Below are positions 1 to 12,101 of a stretch of 64,000 nt of DNA, one piece after another; position 1 is the stretch's first letter; every line of letters begins with the position of its first letter. The stretch comes from Cephalotus follicularis. Its lineage: Eukaryota; Streptophyta; Magnoliopsida; Oxalidales; Cephalotaceae. A program made the translations under genes and the position numbers. The notes below the pieces were generated by a model. That model did not search any database. It worked only from the letters and a program-made list of their open reading frames with translations, and was not told the origin of the DNA. The stretch is taken from contig BDDD01005068.1 of the NCBI GenBank assembly GCA_001972305.1, positions 1-64,000 of the forward strand. Direction: 5' to 3'.

Positions 1-214
1 TTCGGAGAATTAGTGGAACCTCAAGGAGATCCTTGGGAAAAGTGGACGTAGGCAAGAGTTTGGCCGAACCACTCTAAAACTAGTGTTTGCACATCTCTAA
101 ACTCTATCTCTTTACATTTTGTTCATATTATGTTTGCTTATTGTTTTTAATCATTGCAAATAAGCTTGGAATTTTTAGAAACTACAATTCACCCCCCCCC
201 TTGTAGTTTATTCA
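1..214 (+). mobile_element. 3' end of a Sirevirus-like Ty1/copia LTR, cut by the window edge
   Basis: This stretch is the reverse complement of the C1 LTR seen at 43749-43990. The shared signals are the sequence around the paired phrases ccttgggaaaagtggacg and ggcaagagt, the C-rich run just before the end, and the terminal gtagtttattca. It is therefore the last part of an LTR of the same family in + orientation, and its 5' part lies outside the window. After position 214 the sequence leaves the family. No primer site follows, so this is either a 3' LTR or a solo LTR. Confidence 0.85.
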
Positions 215-222
215 AAACTAAA

Positions 223-1123
223 TGTAATAAAGATAGATCTCTCAGAGAAATAGAAATGTAATGTTAATGTAATAATGAGAAGTGTAATGTAATGTAATGT
301 AATGTACTGGGTCACCACTGAGAAGAACCAGTGAGCCTATTCCCAAGATGAACCAATGGGTCACAACCTGAGATAAACCGGGAGGGTCACTGAAATAGTC
401 CAATTGATCACCGATTAAGATGAGCCAGAAGGATCACCAGTCGAGATGAGCCACAATGTTGAATGAATGTTACTATATAGTGTAAGGATAATGTATAAAT
501 GATAGAACTGTAGTGAGGTTGCCCTAAGGTAAATGAAAATTTTCCTGTTCCGGCCCCTCTGCCTTCAACGTCTGGAGTGCATATTTCGCTCCTCCCTAAG
601 TAGGGGATGCCGAGGAAGAATATAAATGATTGTTAATGGTACTCTGAAAGTCATGAATGCTTATACTATATGGTTGATTATGTAATTGCATCTCTCATTG
701 CATACATGCTTACTTACTGCATCTGCACTTCACATATGCATAGGTAGTAGTTCCTACACAACCAGTGGTTGCTAACCCATTGCATTATTATGTAATGGTT
801 TGGTACAGGTGGAGCTTCACAGCAAGCAGAAGATTAAACACTGAGTAATTCTCCTACCTCCAATTGCAGTTCGGCGACCCAAGAATATAATGATGAGATT
901 GTATTTTATTAATGACCTGTCGATTTGTGGCAGAGCTATCTTTGAAAAGTATTGTATAACATTGGGTTTTATCCACATGTGTTCTGTTTGTTTGGATTTT
1001 CTACATGCATTATTGTGTGATCAATTGTTTTTAATTCTTCCGCTAAATGTTTAGTAAATGGAATTGTACTGCCCATGGCGCGTCAAGCCTTGGGGGAATG
1101 ACCCTTTGGTTTGTGGCATTACA
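223..1123. mobile_element. Candidate solo LTR of an unrecognised family
   Basis: The segment starts TGTAAT and ends ATTACA, a perfect 6-bp terminal inverted repeat of LTR type, and is about 900 bp long with no coding capacity. It abuts recognisable copia integrase sequence that resumes abruptly at 1124. No target-site duplication is visible (left flank ctaaa, right flank ggaac), so either the left flank was replaced when the neighbouring Sirevirus-like LTR arrived, or the limits are slightly wrong. Inside are a TAATG microsatellite and loosely repeated units beginning g(g/a)tcacc at about 309-455. Boundaries are inferred from the termini and the copia breakpoint only. Confidence 0.5.
257..306. 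repeat. TAATG-type pentanucleotide microsatellite
   Basis: Near-perfect repeats of a TAATG/GTAAT unit, uninterrupted at about 283-306 and looser upstream, inside the candidate solo LTR. Confidence 0.8.
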
Positions 1124-3350
1124 GGAACACCATCACAATGGTGTATCCGATAAGAGGAAATGGACCTAAATGAATCTGGTCCAGTCCGTGATGTCTTTTA
1201 TTGATCTTCCACTCTTATTTTGGGGTTATGCACTGCAGTCGGCAGGGCACATCCTAAACCTCATCCCTTTGAAATCTGTCCCCTCCACATCTTGTTAGAT
1301 ATTTGAAATCGAGGAAACCCAGCCTATACAATTTGAGGGTTAAGGGTTGTCTAGCTTATGTAAGAAGGCAGAAACCTTCTAAGTTGGAGGCACGATCGAG
1401 ACATTGCCTGTTTGTGGGATATCCTAAGGAGAGCTTAGGATATTATTTCAACCATCCCAGTGGAAAAAAGGCTTTTGTTTCGTGCACTGTAAAATTCCTA
1501 GAGAGGGAATACCTGCTTGCAAGAAATAGTGAGAGTAAGCTGAAACTAAGAGGATATCCACCAGGTGAAAACCCACAGGATGATAAGGAATTAGGGGTTG
1601 AAACCTCTAGAGACATAATTGGGGAATGATCCCAACCTGAGATTGAATCTCAGTTAGGCACTCCTCACCTTGAGGAGATCATGCAAGGTTTTCGACAGCG
1701 CCTGAGAAATAAGGTTTTCTCATAAAAGGCACTGGAGAACCAATCATCAGCAATGATGATGAGCCTGTCAGCTACATGGAAGAAGTCAAGTGAACTGATT
1801 TCAGGACATGGCTAGAAGCCATGAATTCTACAATGGACTCCATATACGCCAACTGAGTGAGAACTTAGTAAAAACACCCAAAGGCATAAAAGCCTATCGG
1901 ATTGCAAGTAGATCTTCAGAAAGAATATTGGCGTTAATGGATAAGGTTAAAACCTATAAAGCGCAACTGGTCATGAAAGGGTATAAACTAAGACAAGAGG
2001 TCGACTATACCAAAACTTTTCTCACCAGTTGCAATGCTTAAGTCCATTCGGATGTTGCTTAGCCACTCAATGTCAAAATGAGTTATGGCAAATGGGATGT
2101 CAAGACAGCCTTCTTGAAGGGCTATCTTGAAGAGGACATCTATATGTCCCAAACCTGACGGGTTTACATCCGAGGAGCATTTGCACAGAAGGTGCAAGCT
2201 CCAAAGGTCTACCTACAACCTTAAGCAAGCATCTCGTAACTAAAACATCCGATTTGATGAGACCATTAAAATCTTTTGGCCTCAGCAATGACATGGATAA
2301 GCCTAATGTCTACCAGAAATAGGATGACTCAGAAATCACTTTCTCGGTACTGTACATGAATGACATACTACACATTGGATATGATGTACGCTTGTTAAAG
2401 TACAATTAACCAAGAGCTTCTCCGTAAATGATTTGGGAAATGATTCCTATGCTATGAGAATGAAAATCTATAAGAGATAGATCAAGTGGGTTGCTTGGAA
2501 TTTCTTAAAGCCAGTACATCAGTAAAATGTTGAAATAGTATGGAAAATATTTCCATATATGGCTTACTGCCCAAGGAGTTCACTTTTTCAAGAGGATGTC
2601 TTCTAAGTCTTATGAGGAGAGGACACACATGAATAGGTTGCCTTATGCTTCGACTATGGGCTTCATCATGTATGCCATACTTCGTACTAGGCCTAATGTC
2701 GCATATGCCTATGGAATGGCTAGTCAATTTCAGTCCGATCCCAGTGAGAGGTACTAGGAAATTGTCAAGAGGATATGATACCTTCTTAACATATGGAGAT
2801 GATAGTGAAATTAAACTTAAGTTTATAATGACTCTAGGTTCAATTGTGATCTGGATGATCACAAATTCATTTCAGGATATGTGTTTGTCCTGAACGGAGG
2901 TGTTGTGTGTGTTGGAAGAGTTTGAGGCAGTTGAACACTGTAGACTCCACCATGGAATGAAATTATGTTGCAACCTGTGATACCGATATTTGTAGTTTTT
3001 TTGGATACGGAAGTTCATTGTTGAACTTTATAGAGGTTCCATCCATCGGTTGTCTAATTGTGGTAACTGTGATGACGATGGGGGCCATTGCACAAGGCAT
3101 GGATACCGAGTCTCATTACCGTCTAGACATATACAACAACGGTATCATTTGATCATGGAGATCATAGACAGAGGAAACAACTCGAAAGAGATGTTATAGA
3201 GGAAATATAGGAGACATCACAAGAGTAGATGTCACCATAGAGAGAGTCGTAGTGAAGCGAACTTAGCAAACCCACTGACCAAACCAATGAGCAGTACTCA
3301 AGAGGCAATAGAGTGAAATATGCTTAGGCTAAAGGCTTCGTGGCTTGAGG
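1124..3350 (+). pseudogene. Ty1/copia pol remnant (integrase C-terminus, RT, RNase H) of element C2
   Basis: Conceptual translation with frameshifts gives, in order: an integrase C-terminal region (about 1126-1300); the segment around 1303-1629, with the LPS(L)YNLRVKGCLAYVR and SRHCLFVGYPKESLGYY type motifs found between integrase and RT in copia Pol; the start of the copia RT (about 1808-2041, TYKAQLVMKGYK); the RT active-site block near 2345-2370; and RT end plus RNase H (about 2640-3340). The active site reads Y-M-N-D instead of the family's Y-V-D-D, so a catalytic aspartate is lost. There are many stops and indels, far more than in the gypsy elements here, so this is one of the oldest layers. 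Gag, protease and most of integrase are missing. Its polypurine tract and 3' LTR follow directly. Confidence 0.85.
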
Positions 3351-3363
3351 GCCAAGTGGGAGA
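3351..3363 (+). other. Polypurine tract of copia element C2
   Basis: The sequence ggccaagtgggaga lies immediately before the LTR start tgttagat. A CCAAGTGGGAGATTGTT-like junction is typical of plant copia elements of the Tnt1 type. Confidence 0.8.
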
Positions 3364-3364
3364 T

Positions 3365-4753
3365 TGTTAGATAGGGGTGTCCCTGAAAGCCAAGAGGTGG
3401 TTGCATCCATATGTGTTTAACATATGTTACGTTCTTCATCTATACATTCTTAGATGCATTCATGTTCTATTGTGCATATTTGGTAACATTGGCACTTCCT
3501 ATATGTATTATCCCAAGCAGTTACTATGGATTAGTTAATTACCAGGTTAACTGAATACACATATAGCGCCCTGTCGTTCGAGGGGTTGGATCTCGTACCT
3601 GAGAGATTATAGAATGAGATCCTTATTCCCTTTTGAAAGAATGTTCCAAGTCATAGGTTCACTTTCATAGGGTAATTGATGAACCGCAAAGACTTGCCGT
3701 GTTATGCTTGCTCCTGGATGAGTGGAGGATGATTATCTTATTGCCATTTGGGCTTACCCTAAAGCTGATGTGGGGTGCATGATGGATGCATGTCACTGAA
3801 CTGACCCACCATAGGAACCCTATTTGGAGAGTCAACACCATTGTCAATAGGATTCCTATTGTCTCGGTAGTGTATAGTCGAAGGAGACCCGTAGGCCATA
3901 CGTGACTTGCGTTCTGTCCTTAGACCTGAGTGACTAGCATGCATTGCGTCGTAACTGCTTGTCTTTCATTTTCACCATCCCCAGCACTAGCCACGTGCTG
4001 GAGAAAGGTTTGTCTTTGGGCCTTGTGGAAGCTACATCGAGATGTATGGGCGAGTGCGCAAGATGGGATCGTCATACCCGTGTTGAGGGTTATAGGCTCA
4101 TAACATCTATGACCATTGTAGACTTAAAGTCTTGATCAAGCATTTGGGAGATTAGAAACGAGTGCTTTCTTAGGATGTCTCATGATAGTCTCAGTGCATT
4201 CATAGAATTATAGTTATCGCGGTATTACCTGGGGTGACATTAATCCAAAACCCTAGTCTACGGTCGAAGCCAAGTATGACGAGGGATACATGACACATAA
4301 ACCGATGACAGTGATAAAGCACTGGTTAACCATCTAATGAATGATAGACGTGGAACTTCGGTCCACGGATCCGATGGGTGATTGGATATCATAACAAGGC
4401 TATTTTAAGAGTCGAAGACTATTAGAATGGTCGTACCATAAATTTTGGATGTTCTGGAAAATTTATCATTGTACCAGAGTCCAACCGGGCTTTCGAGTCC
4501 CGCCTGATTTTTGAACAGGTTGACATGTGGGTGACACATGTCATTAAGTGAGAGGTTAGCATCTAAGAGAGATGTTACTTTGCTAGAGAACATTTTATTT
4601 TCTGAATACATCATTTCTTTAGAAGTGAGTTCAAGCATCGCCATAATAGAATGTTCCGTGCGAAGGGTTGTTTGTATAAACAAACAAGTGCTTTATGCAT
4701 TTGTTCTGAGAGAGAGCATTAGGGATTTAAGGATGGATTGGGCTTGGAATTCA
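3365..4753 (+). mobile_element. 3' LTR of copia element C2, interrupted by G1
   Basis: It starts TGTTAGATAGGGG right after the polypurine tract and runs about 1.39 kb until G1 begins at 4754. No LTR end or target duplication is seen, because the rest would lie beyond G1 and is not recognisable at the right side of the window. The short reading frames here are not supported as genes. No GTCGAC array is seen in this LTR. Confidence 0.75.
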
Positions 4754-4885
4754 TGTAATATCCCGTTCCGTTGCCTATATGTTTAACGTCGTATGCTACG
4801 TTTTTTCAGATGCTATATGTTTAATATCGTTGGACAGTTTGATGTTGTTTTTGAAAACTCTTTTATCCCGTTTTTGAGTTCTAGG

Positions 4886-4985
4886 GCGTTAAGCATCGAT
4901 GCCATTGTTTTAACCGTCGACGCCTTAGCGTGTACATGTAAAGCGTTGGCCCAATTGTTTTAACCGACGACGCTTTAGTCATTTT
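4886..4985. repeat. GTCGAC-type motif cluster A in the G1 LTR
   Basis: It contains aagcatcgatgcc, aaccgtcgacgcctta and aaccgacgacgctttag, about 35-60 bp apart. The cluster is repeated at 58455-58560 in the 3' LTR, and lies 130-230 bp from the LTR start, just before the TATA-like site. Confidence 0.65.
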
Positions 4986-5034
4986 CCATTTTTGTTCATG
5001 GACGGTGGCTTTGTTAGGAAGGAGAGATCCTTTT

Positions 5035-5040
5035 TATAAA
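5035..5040 (+). promoter_or_regulatory. Putative TATA box of the G1 LTR
   Basis: TATAAA within a T-rich stretch about 280 bp into the LTR; the 3' LTR keeps tctataaacc at the same place. It is followed by a pyrimidine-rich leader. The transcription start is inferred, not shown. Confidence 0.5.
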
Positions 5041-5539
5041 CTGGATAATTGTTTTTTCCATCTGTGCTAGACGCGTTTTTGCATGAAAGGAATATTTTAA
5101 TCAACATGTTTTGCCAATTAAAAACACACATTCTTCTCTCTTTTTAAATGCCATCACCTGCACATTTTTACAAACCAGACACAGCCCTTTTATTACACAT
5201 TTTCATCGTCTGTTTTCAAATCTTTTGAAGGTATGTTCTGCTACTGATTTCATTATCATTTTATATTACTGTTTTTATTAATAGAAAGCTTATAGATTGT
5301 TAAAAACTCCATTGTAATCTATGAAAACCTGTTTAAAAGCATGTAAATTGAAGAACCATGTTTTTAACATTTTCTATGGCCATGTTCAACTTGTAAAGCA
5401 ATATGTTTATGCATTTAAATTGTTTTGCTGATGTTTCCAAACAGAGAAATCACATCCTGTTATGTTTATACAACTGCTTTATGGATGCATGTCTAAGAAA
5501 AACTAGGTTTTGCAACTGTTTTATCGTCTTGCATGTTGT

Positions 5540-5760
5540 AAGGGTCGATTGTTTTTCGTTCTTGTCGATGCTTAGGTCTTAAACGTCGACGCTTTTCTTT
5601 CAGCGCCGACTCTTTTGTCAAGTTTTGTAATGATTTTGTCGACATTTTATCCAGCGCTTTGTGCTAATGTTTATCTTTAAGCACCAACGCTATGTCGACG
5701 CTTTCATTTTAAACGTCGAAGCTTTTGACGCAAACGTTGACGCTTTCCTCTACAGTTTGT
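5540..5760. repeat. GTCGAC-type motif cluster B in the G1 LTR
   Basis: It includes aaacgtcgacgctttt, cagcgccgact, ttgtcgacatt, tatgtcgacgctt, aaacgtcgaagc and aaacgttgacgctt. Several are CpG-decay variants of one motif. The cluster lies about 500-700 bp downstream of the TATA-like site. Confidence 0.65.
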
Positions 5761-6476
5761 GTTTAGCGTTTGTTATGTGATAAATTGTATTTGGTTGGTA
5801 TGTTAGGGTTCCCAAAACACCTGTTGTGACGATTAGGGTGATTATGTACATGATTTTGATTCGTTCTTTTGTTGATTAGATTTGAACGGTTAAGATACGG
5901 ATGTTTCGTTCCTTGACACTCTTAATGATTTTATTAGAGTAAAAACATTATTTTATGAATAATGTACCAATACTTGTTTTGATTTTCATAATTTGATTCC
6001 TATGAAATAAAATACGGACTTTTACTATAATCATCTCTTTTAATTAATTGTTGAATTAAATGAGTATGATTTTATATTATAAAAGTATGTTTACTTTTTA
6101 TAATACGGATATGATAATGATTTTGGATATGTTCCAGAAAATCGTTTATGATTTGAATTGTTTTTAGAATAAAATAATATTTTTGACTAATGACATATAG
6201 AGTTATACCTGCCTATGGGGTCTCATAGGCATGTTCTTTGGCACGGAGGACATGACACCATCCGTGGTGGTGTGATCAGTCTACGACGTCTCTCACTGTT
6301 TTGATATCCTGCGAATAGGATATGGATCCAAATTTTTGGTCATCTAAGAGTGACATTTCGGATAGAGGCGTATGGGTCGGCCCTAGGAAAATATTTTCGG
6401 ATTCGAATATGGGAATTGATTGTGTAGTGCAGTACACGTCGTTCCGTCGGGCATGTGGGCGTTGCGAACCCCTTGC

Positions 6477-6502
6477 ATATATATATATATATATATATAT
6501 AT
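6477..6502. repeat. (AT)n microsatellite in the G1 LTR
   Basis: An uninterrupted run of AT dinucleotides after ccccttgc. Confidence 0.95.
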
Positions 6503-7067
6503 TACTCAGATCACTGTATGTAATTATAAAAGTTATGGAATTATGAAATTCCGAAAAATTCTGAAATTCTGAAAATTATAAAGTTTGGAAATTATGGGAT
6601 TTTACAATTGTTTTACATGAATATTTTGTTTTACTTTATGAAAGAGTATTTTAATCATGTTATGCATGAGATTTAAGATTTTAAAGTTCATATACTTTGC
6701 TATCTTTTAAATTACTATTCATTGTTTTATTTCTTATATCCGTACTGAGGTTTGTTTAACCGCGTTTTTTTTTCATGCGGCAGGTTATCAGGAGCATCAG
6801 GGGAATGTGAGATGAGAGATGCCAACCCTATGTCAGAGGATCACCTAGGAGTTGATCCTATTATGTTTCAGTTATCTTATGGACATGTTTAGACCAGTTT
6901 TATGAACAATATTTTGGTTTCGAAATTATGTTAAGGATTATGTTATTCTGTTTTTTCGTTTAGTTTTAAAACCACCACGTATTTGGAATACAGTTAAAGT
7001 TTATGTTTTGATAAGTTTTGTTATATGTCCTGTAAGCACTCCCAACCGTCGGGGGTGTTACAGATTG

Positions 7068-7079
7068 TGGTATCAGAGA
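7068..7079 (+). other. Primer-binding site of G1 (initiator-Met tRNA type)
   Basis: TGGTATCAGAGA starts 5 bp after the LTR end. This matches the standard plant tRNA-iMet primer site over 11 bases. Confidence 0.9.
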
Positions 7080-7239
7080 ATAGGTTTTCCTTTCCTTAGA
7101 AGACCCATCTAGGCTTGACTTGTGAGATTGGGAAGAAACTGGGTTAGGGCTATTTTCTTAATTGTCATTCTGATATGTCTTTTTGTTTCATCTTTTTGCT
7201 TCTTTTTCGTTATTTCATGTTCCGGTTTCTGTTTCGTAG

Positions 7240-7741
7240 ATGGCATGAACAAGGAATACTCTTCAGGAACCCGCACCAGCTGTGGCTCGAGAAGAGGCTA
7301 GAAATGAGGCTACTGTGGGAGATTTGGTGCGACAGGTTGTTGCACAGACTGTACCACAAGTGGTGAATCAAGTGATTCTCGCTACGCACTAGCAAAATCC
7401 GAGATAGGGTCATCGAGAGCATGTTGCTAAGGAGAATTCAGCGGTTGATGTTCTAGCTGATAGGGGAACTGGAGACCGGCCTGACACTCCAGTATATGTC
7501 TGGCTTGAGTGGTTCCAGAAGCAGAGGCCCCAGTCTTTTAGTTCAGCACCTACACATGCAGGGATGAACACTGGATTGCTCACATGGAGAAAATTTTTGA
7601 CGTGCTTGGGTCTAATAATGAACAGAAAGTGAGATTGGCTGCATATAAGTTGGAAGGAGACGCTCAACGATGGTGCAAGAAATTGAGGATAGCCAAGGGT
7701 GGAGGATATATTGATGCTCTATTGTGGTCTGACTTTTGCGA
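7240..7741 (+). pseudogene. gag: G1 gag, segment 1 (N-terminal)
   Basis: Gag forms the virus-like particle. The likely start is the ATG at 7240 (MA-stop-TRNT), equivalent to MVRTRNT in the G4 Gag. The third codon is TGA where an arginine CGA is expected, and a second stop follows. Downstream are the segments around DTPVYVWLEWFQKQRPQSF and MEKIFDVLGSNNEQKVRLA, which align with G4 Gag. The reading is cut at 7741 by the LARD and resumes at 29964 in the same protein context (SDF followed by CEVFYHQYFP). The stops and one frame change near 7560 make it non-functional. Confidence 0.85.
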
Positions 7742-7984
7742 TGACACGCCCGGACCCAGCCCAGCTGGAATCCGTCATGCCCACTATGAGGCCAAGCCTT
7801 CCATCAAAGACTCACCTCGTAGGTTCAGCAGATCAGGGTTTTAGAAATGCATTTTTAAACAGACAAATTTCTTCAAAACATAAAGAAAACAGAAAAGTTT
7901 CTTGAAAAACTTGAAAATAATCCTAACTCTTAAAATTTTACGAAAATCGGGCATGTAGTATTTGTTTATCGGATTATGGCCCAT

Positions 7985-8155
7985 GTAAATAAAAACACAG
8001 TTTATAATAATGGGCTCAGCCCTCAGCAACCACACTCTTGAATGAGGAAACAGTTTATAAAATGGGCTCAGCCTTCAGCAGACCACACTCCCGAAGGAGG
8101 AAACAGTTTATAAAATGGGCTCAGCCCTCAGCAGACCACAATTTAAACAGAAAAC
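7985..8155. repeat. Three tandem units of about 55 bp in the LARD LTR
   Basis: Each unit contains cagtttataa, atgggctcagcc, a cagcagaccaca-like step and gaggaaa. The same triplication is present in the second LTR at about 12355-12510, so it predates the insertion. Confidence 0.85.
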
Positions 8156-9828
8156 AAGTATGGGTTGGGCTCTGCCTCAACTATATTATCAAAACATAAA
8201 TAAAAAACAGGGTTGAGCCCTTTTTAAACCAACCAACACATATAAACATTTATCCAAAAACATAAGTAATACAGAAAATTCAAATGCTAAAAACGTGAAT
8301 GATATGTATGTGTTGACTCTGGTAGGCATGCCCTTGTGGTCTCACCTCAGCAGACAGACAGACTCCAGCTGACAGAGTTCAGCAGACTAACAAGTCAGAA
8401 CTAAAAACCGAAAATAGAGGAGGGGTTAGTCCACAGGACTAGTGAGATGGAACAAAAAGACTACACAGAGTTTTGCTTGCATATAAATATCTTTACAGAA
8501 AAGATATAACAAAAGTATAAAACTGAAACATAATTTAGAAACAGAATCAAAATACAAAATCTGATTTATAGCACAGATATAAAACAAATTAAATAGAAGT
8601 GTAACTTCAAAACCCATTTATAAAACCAATGTTTCCAGAAATCAGCAGAAAACCAGATCATTTTTCTCAAACAGATTTAAATCCTCATATTTTTAGATAT
8701 ATATAATAATTAACAGAGTTTTAAACAGAGTTAATATATAAAGATGACATGGGTCTACTAGGTAAGGTTGACGCTTAGGCCCCATCGGGTCGAACGTCCA
8801 GCAAAATGGTGGAATTGACACCGTCGTGTCAAAGCATCAGTAGAAAGTCATACACGTGCTGACAAAGCCTCTCATGGGCATCAGATATGTAATAATACAA
8901 TACCGAGATCACCATGTATGTAAACATATTTAACAAATTTCAGACTACAGAATCTCATATTTCAGAATACATAATCCTCAAAACAGACTTTAAACACATT
9001 TAAACAGATACAGAATTCATTTTCTCATCAAATACAGACATATCTGAAAATAGCGTCATACTACGACTATCATCTTGCGAGCGTTTGAAAACATTAAAGG
9101 AAAGTTTCAGGCATTAAAACTTTAACAGATTTCAAAAACGAACCAAAAATTAAGTTCATTCAGATACATAAATAAATAGGGAAACACGCTTATACATTCA
9201 TAACATTAAAAACATTTCAGAGTAAAAAGGGTTAAAGAAATGTGTTCCACTCACAGAATAGATGAGCAAGTCCCACGACTGGTCGCCTCCATGGCCGACC
9301 TAAAAGGCAGGATCCTTTGCCAATAGACAAACAGACAGACAGACAACAGACTATCAGAACTCAAACACGTACTAAGATGGGCAAAGCTTTATGCAATGAA
9401 ATGCGTGCAGATGTCAGAAAACTATAATGACCTATACGGTCAACAGCAGCAGAAGTCTAATAGTTAAAATATCATTTAAATCATTAATTAAGCACACTTT
9501 CAAAATCATTAAAGTACAAGTCCATGTCCAAGTCCAAGTCCAAGTGGTTGTCCAGGTTATCCAATTTCGAGTTGATTTCACATTTCAAGATCGTATATAT
9601 ATATATATATATTTCGAGTTGATTTCACATTTCAAGATCATTATACAACAGAAACAGATACAGAAATACAGAATTAAACAGAAAACAGATTAATGGAGAA
9701 AAGTTCAAAGTTTATCGAAATCGGACAGAACGAAACACAGAGCCAGAATCTCAAAACGGAACCAGAACGGATCACGCCTACACAGAAAACGGAGTCGGAA
9801 AGCTTCACGCTTATCAACGTGCTGTCGG

Positions 9829-10345
9829 AGGCTGTGGTGCTTGGGCCCACGCGTCACCGCTGGCCGGTGCTTGTCAGCCACACGCGACGGTAGGACAACC
9901 GCAGGGTCGGATCTGGAGCGTCGGAGGATGAGGATCAGAGATATGGGGTGCGTTGGTCGGGGCACCGCCGCATCTGCCCCGAATGGGCTCGTTGACCGCG
10001 GCTGCCTTCGCCATCGATCTACGTTTCCGGTGTCGTCGCATGTCAGGGCCGGTACCGTTCGAACCATCGTGATGCCAGGATGCCAAATCTGGGCTCGCCT
10101 TGCCGTGATGGTCGTCGTAGACGGAGATACGGCGCAAAACAAAGGAGGAGAGAGAAGAGCTCTCCAGGCGCTCACGACGTGGTTGCCAGTGCGATGGTGG
10201 GGTGCGGTGCACTCGGGAGGTGATGGCGGTTCGACCGGTACCTTCTCCGGCTTCAGATCAGCATTGACGCTGGCGGCAGGAGAAGAGAGAGAGCGTGAGA
10301 GAAGAGAGAGAAACCGGGGAGAGAGAGTGAGAGAAAGGCTAAAAT
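9829..10345 (-). other. GC-rich block with adjoining purine tract in the LARD LTR
   Basis: Its base composition is strikingly richer in GC than the rest of the LTR and ends (on +) in a gagaga-type tract. Read on the element's strand, a TATA-like run is followed by a CT-rich stretch and then this block, as expected for a promoter followed by a transcript leader. A 226-codon frame (9705-10385, -) exists but is not kept in the other LTR (29172-29640). A similar block occurs in opposite orientation at 62680-63230. Confidence 0.55.
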
Positions 10346-10369
10346 GAGATAAAGAATGGCCTTTTTCAT

Positions 10370-10400
10370 ACACACACACACACACACAGATATATATATT
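10370..10400 (-). promoter_or_regulatory. (CA)n and TATA-like run, putative LARD promoter
   Basis: A run of CA repeats next to gatatatatattg. In element orientation the TATA-like run comes first, followed by GT repeats and the CT-rich leader. The second LTR has the same order at 29636-29662. Promoter function is inferred. Confidence 0.4.
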
Positions 10401-10696
10401 GAACTATAACAGATTGGGTTTTGTCCATAATTTAACCGATACGGACAGAAATTGGATGTTTAGGACATACCACTTGGCTTATTTTTCGAAATCAGCAGTC
10501 ATTTCAGTAAAACATCATTCAATTACGATAAAGAAATATAATTTGTTTTGCAGAAAAAATCATCAGAAAGAAATCGCACTAGCAAAAATTTATTAATGCC
10601 GTAATGCATATGTCATGAATGTCAGAAAAACAGACTAGCAGACAGACAGGAAGCCACTAGGCTCCACAGACACAGACCACGGGGACGCGAATGTCA

Positions 10697-12101
10697 CAAA
10701 CATATCCCCCTTAACAAAATTTCGTCCTCAAAATTCATAGAACTCCAATGGTTGGAAAGATTTAAGCACTTGCCTCATGAGATAAAACAGAATAATAGAA
10801 CTCATAAGAACTTTCCAACAATACTGAAATCAGATCACCCAAGACTTTCAACTATTACGTTTATCAGAACCATTCACATATCATTATCAGATACTTGACA
10901 CCAGAACCTGAAAAGTTTTTCTCCAAGCATGACTCACAAGGTATCTTGACTCGCGAGATTTTACCAACCAGAAACCTCAATTTCATTCATTAAACAGATC
11001 GCGTCAAAACTTTAAGTCATGAATACCGATTCTTAACAGACATTTGATCAGAAATTACACTACAATTCTCGACATTACCAGATTTATAAACATACAGAGA
11101 CTACAGAAAACTCATAACTTGCTCTCATCAAGAGAATCATGTCATTATTCAGAACATATCACTAGAACTCATAGCATTTCCATCATCTAGGAACTTCGAT
11201 TTAATATAAAAAATTCAATCGTACCGAAACCTTAAACAAGTACTAAGGATCCTTAACAGTCACCAAATCAGTAGAATTCATACTGCAATCATCAGTATCA
11301 CATAAGTATATCAAGAACCTTACTAACATATTACCACTTTACATATCCTTATTTCCTATCATCAAGTATAAGGTTAGGTATCTCTTTGAAATGCATATCC
11401 AGCCTACGTATCATAAGCAATTCTTCACATTTTAACTTCCCTTCCGAAGCATAACAAAACTACTTCCATATTGTTTACACCAAAGTCTTATACATTAAAA
11501 CTGTGTAACATAATCAAGATATACTTATTCCCTCGTACTACAACTTAAAAAAGGTACACAGTCATTAAACTTCACAGAGGGATGGATTAATCACATCGAT
11601 CACTCGACATTTATTGCACAACAAAACATCACATTCATCATAATCAATTGACACCCAAACATATCCCCCTTAACAGGGAACTCCATCAGACAGAAATTCA
11701 GACACCGATCAAAACCTCATCGGAAACTTAATCACATTTTCACAGAACAGATAGCATAGTAAAACTCGAACCTTAAAATTTCTGAATTAAAAGGCTCTAT
11801 CTTTATAACCTCAGTATAACCAACTATCAACTTCAGCAACAAGATGATTTCTCGAACAGAGGGAACTAAGGGTGTGACACCCTAGTAACAACTTTGTTGC
11901 GACAGAGAAATCCAGACCAGAAATCTCAGACCTCAAAACATTTGGGTCGTGCCCAAACTCAAACTATATCACAAGATGATTTCTCGACCACAAGGCATGC
12001 TACCCACACTAATACCAGGACTCAGAAATGAATGCCTGCCAGAATGCATGTCGTGTAGATGAGTTTAGAGAATCTGAAAACCAAAAGCTATGATACCAAG
12101 T
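10697..12101 (-). other. Non-coding interior of the LARD
   Basis: These 1.4 kb contain no Gag, protease, RT or integrase similarity in any frame. The polypurine tract (reverse complement of catatcccccttaaca) is next to the left LTR at about 10700-10717. A second copy of the same tract lies at about 11660-11675. A short perfect inverted repeat, agggtgtgacaccct, occurs at 11869-11883, and the phrase aagatgatttctcga occurs twice (11841 and 11973). Confidence 0.8.
12083..12100 (-). other. Primer-binding site of the LARD
   Basis: On the - strand TTGGTATCATAGC follows the LTR end, one mismatch from the tRNA-iMet site TGGTATCAGAGC. This marks the right LTR as the 5' LTR. Confidence 0.8.

Larger units (their letters stand above)
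4754..7062 (+). mobile_element. 5' LTR of G1
   Basis: It is 2309 bp, from TGTAATATCCC to GGGGGTGTTACA, and the primer site follows 5 bp later. It contains a TATA-like site at 5035, two clusters of GTCGAC-type motifs, TACGGA-containing repeats at about 5895-6110, and an (AT)n run near the 3' end. The block at about 6195-6300 (around cctatggggtctcatagg and catgacaccatccg) has recognisable counterparts in the G4 LTR in reverse orientation, which supports a shared ancestry of the two families. Confidence 0.9.
7742..10696 (-). mobile_element. 3' LTR of the LARD
   Basis: On the + strand it runs from TGACACGCC to GAATGTCA and aligns along its whole length with the other copy. It contains three tandem 53-58 bp units, a caagtc-type microsatellite near 9520-9546, an (AT)n run near 9595-9612 and a GC-rich block. 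Reading frames in the GC-rich part exist on both strands and differ between the two LTR copies, so they are not counted as genes. Confidence 0.9.

Noticed and set aside
6477..6502. AT runs as a possible origin or centromere satellite
   Set aside because: It is a short microsatellite inside an LTR; no satellite monomer array is present in the window.
7068..7079. tRNA-like matches at several places
   Set aside because: These are primer-binding sites complementary to the tRNA-Met 3' end; no cloverleaf or tRNA gene body is present.
9705..10385. 226-codon frame as a possible host gene captured by the LARD
   Set aside because: The frame is not kept in the sister LTR, both strands are open in this GC-rich block and there is low-complexity S/L/R-rich composition; no recognisable domain.
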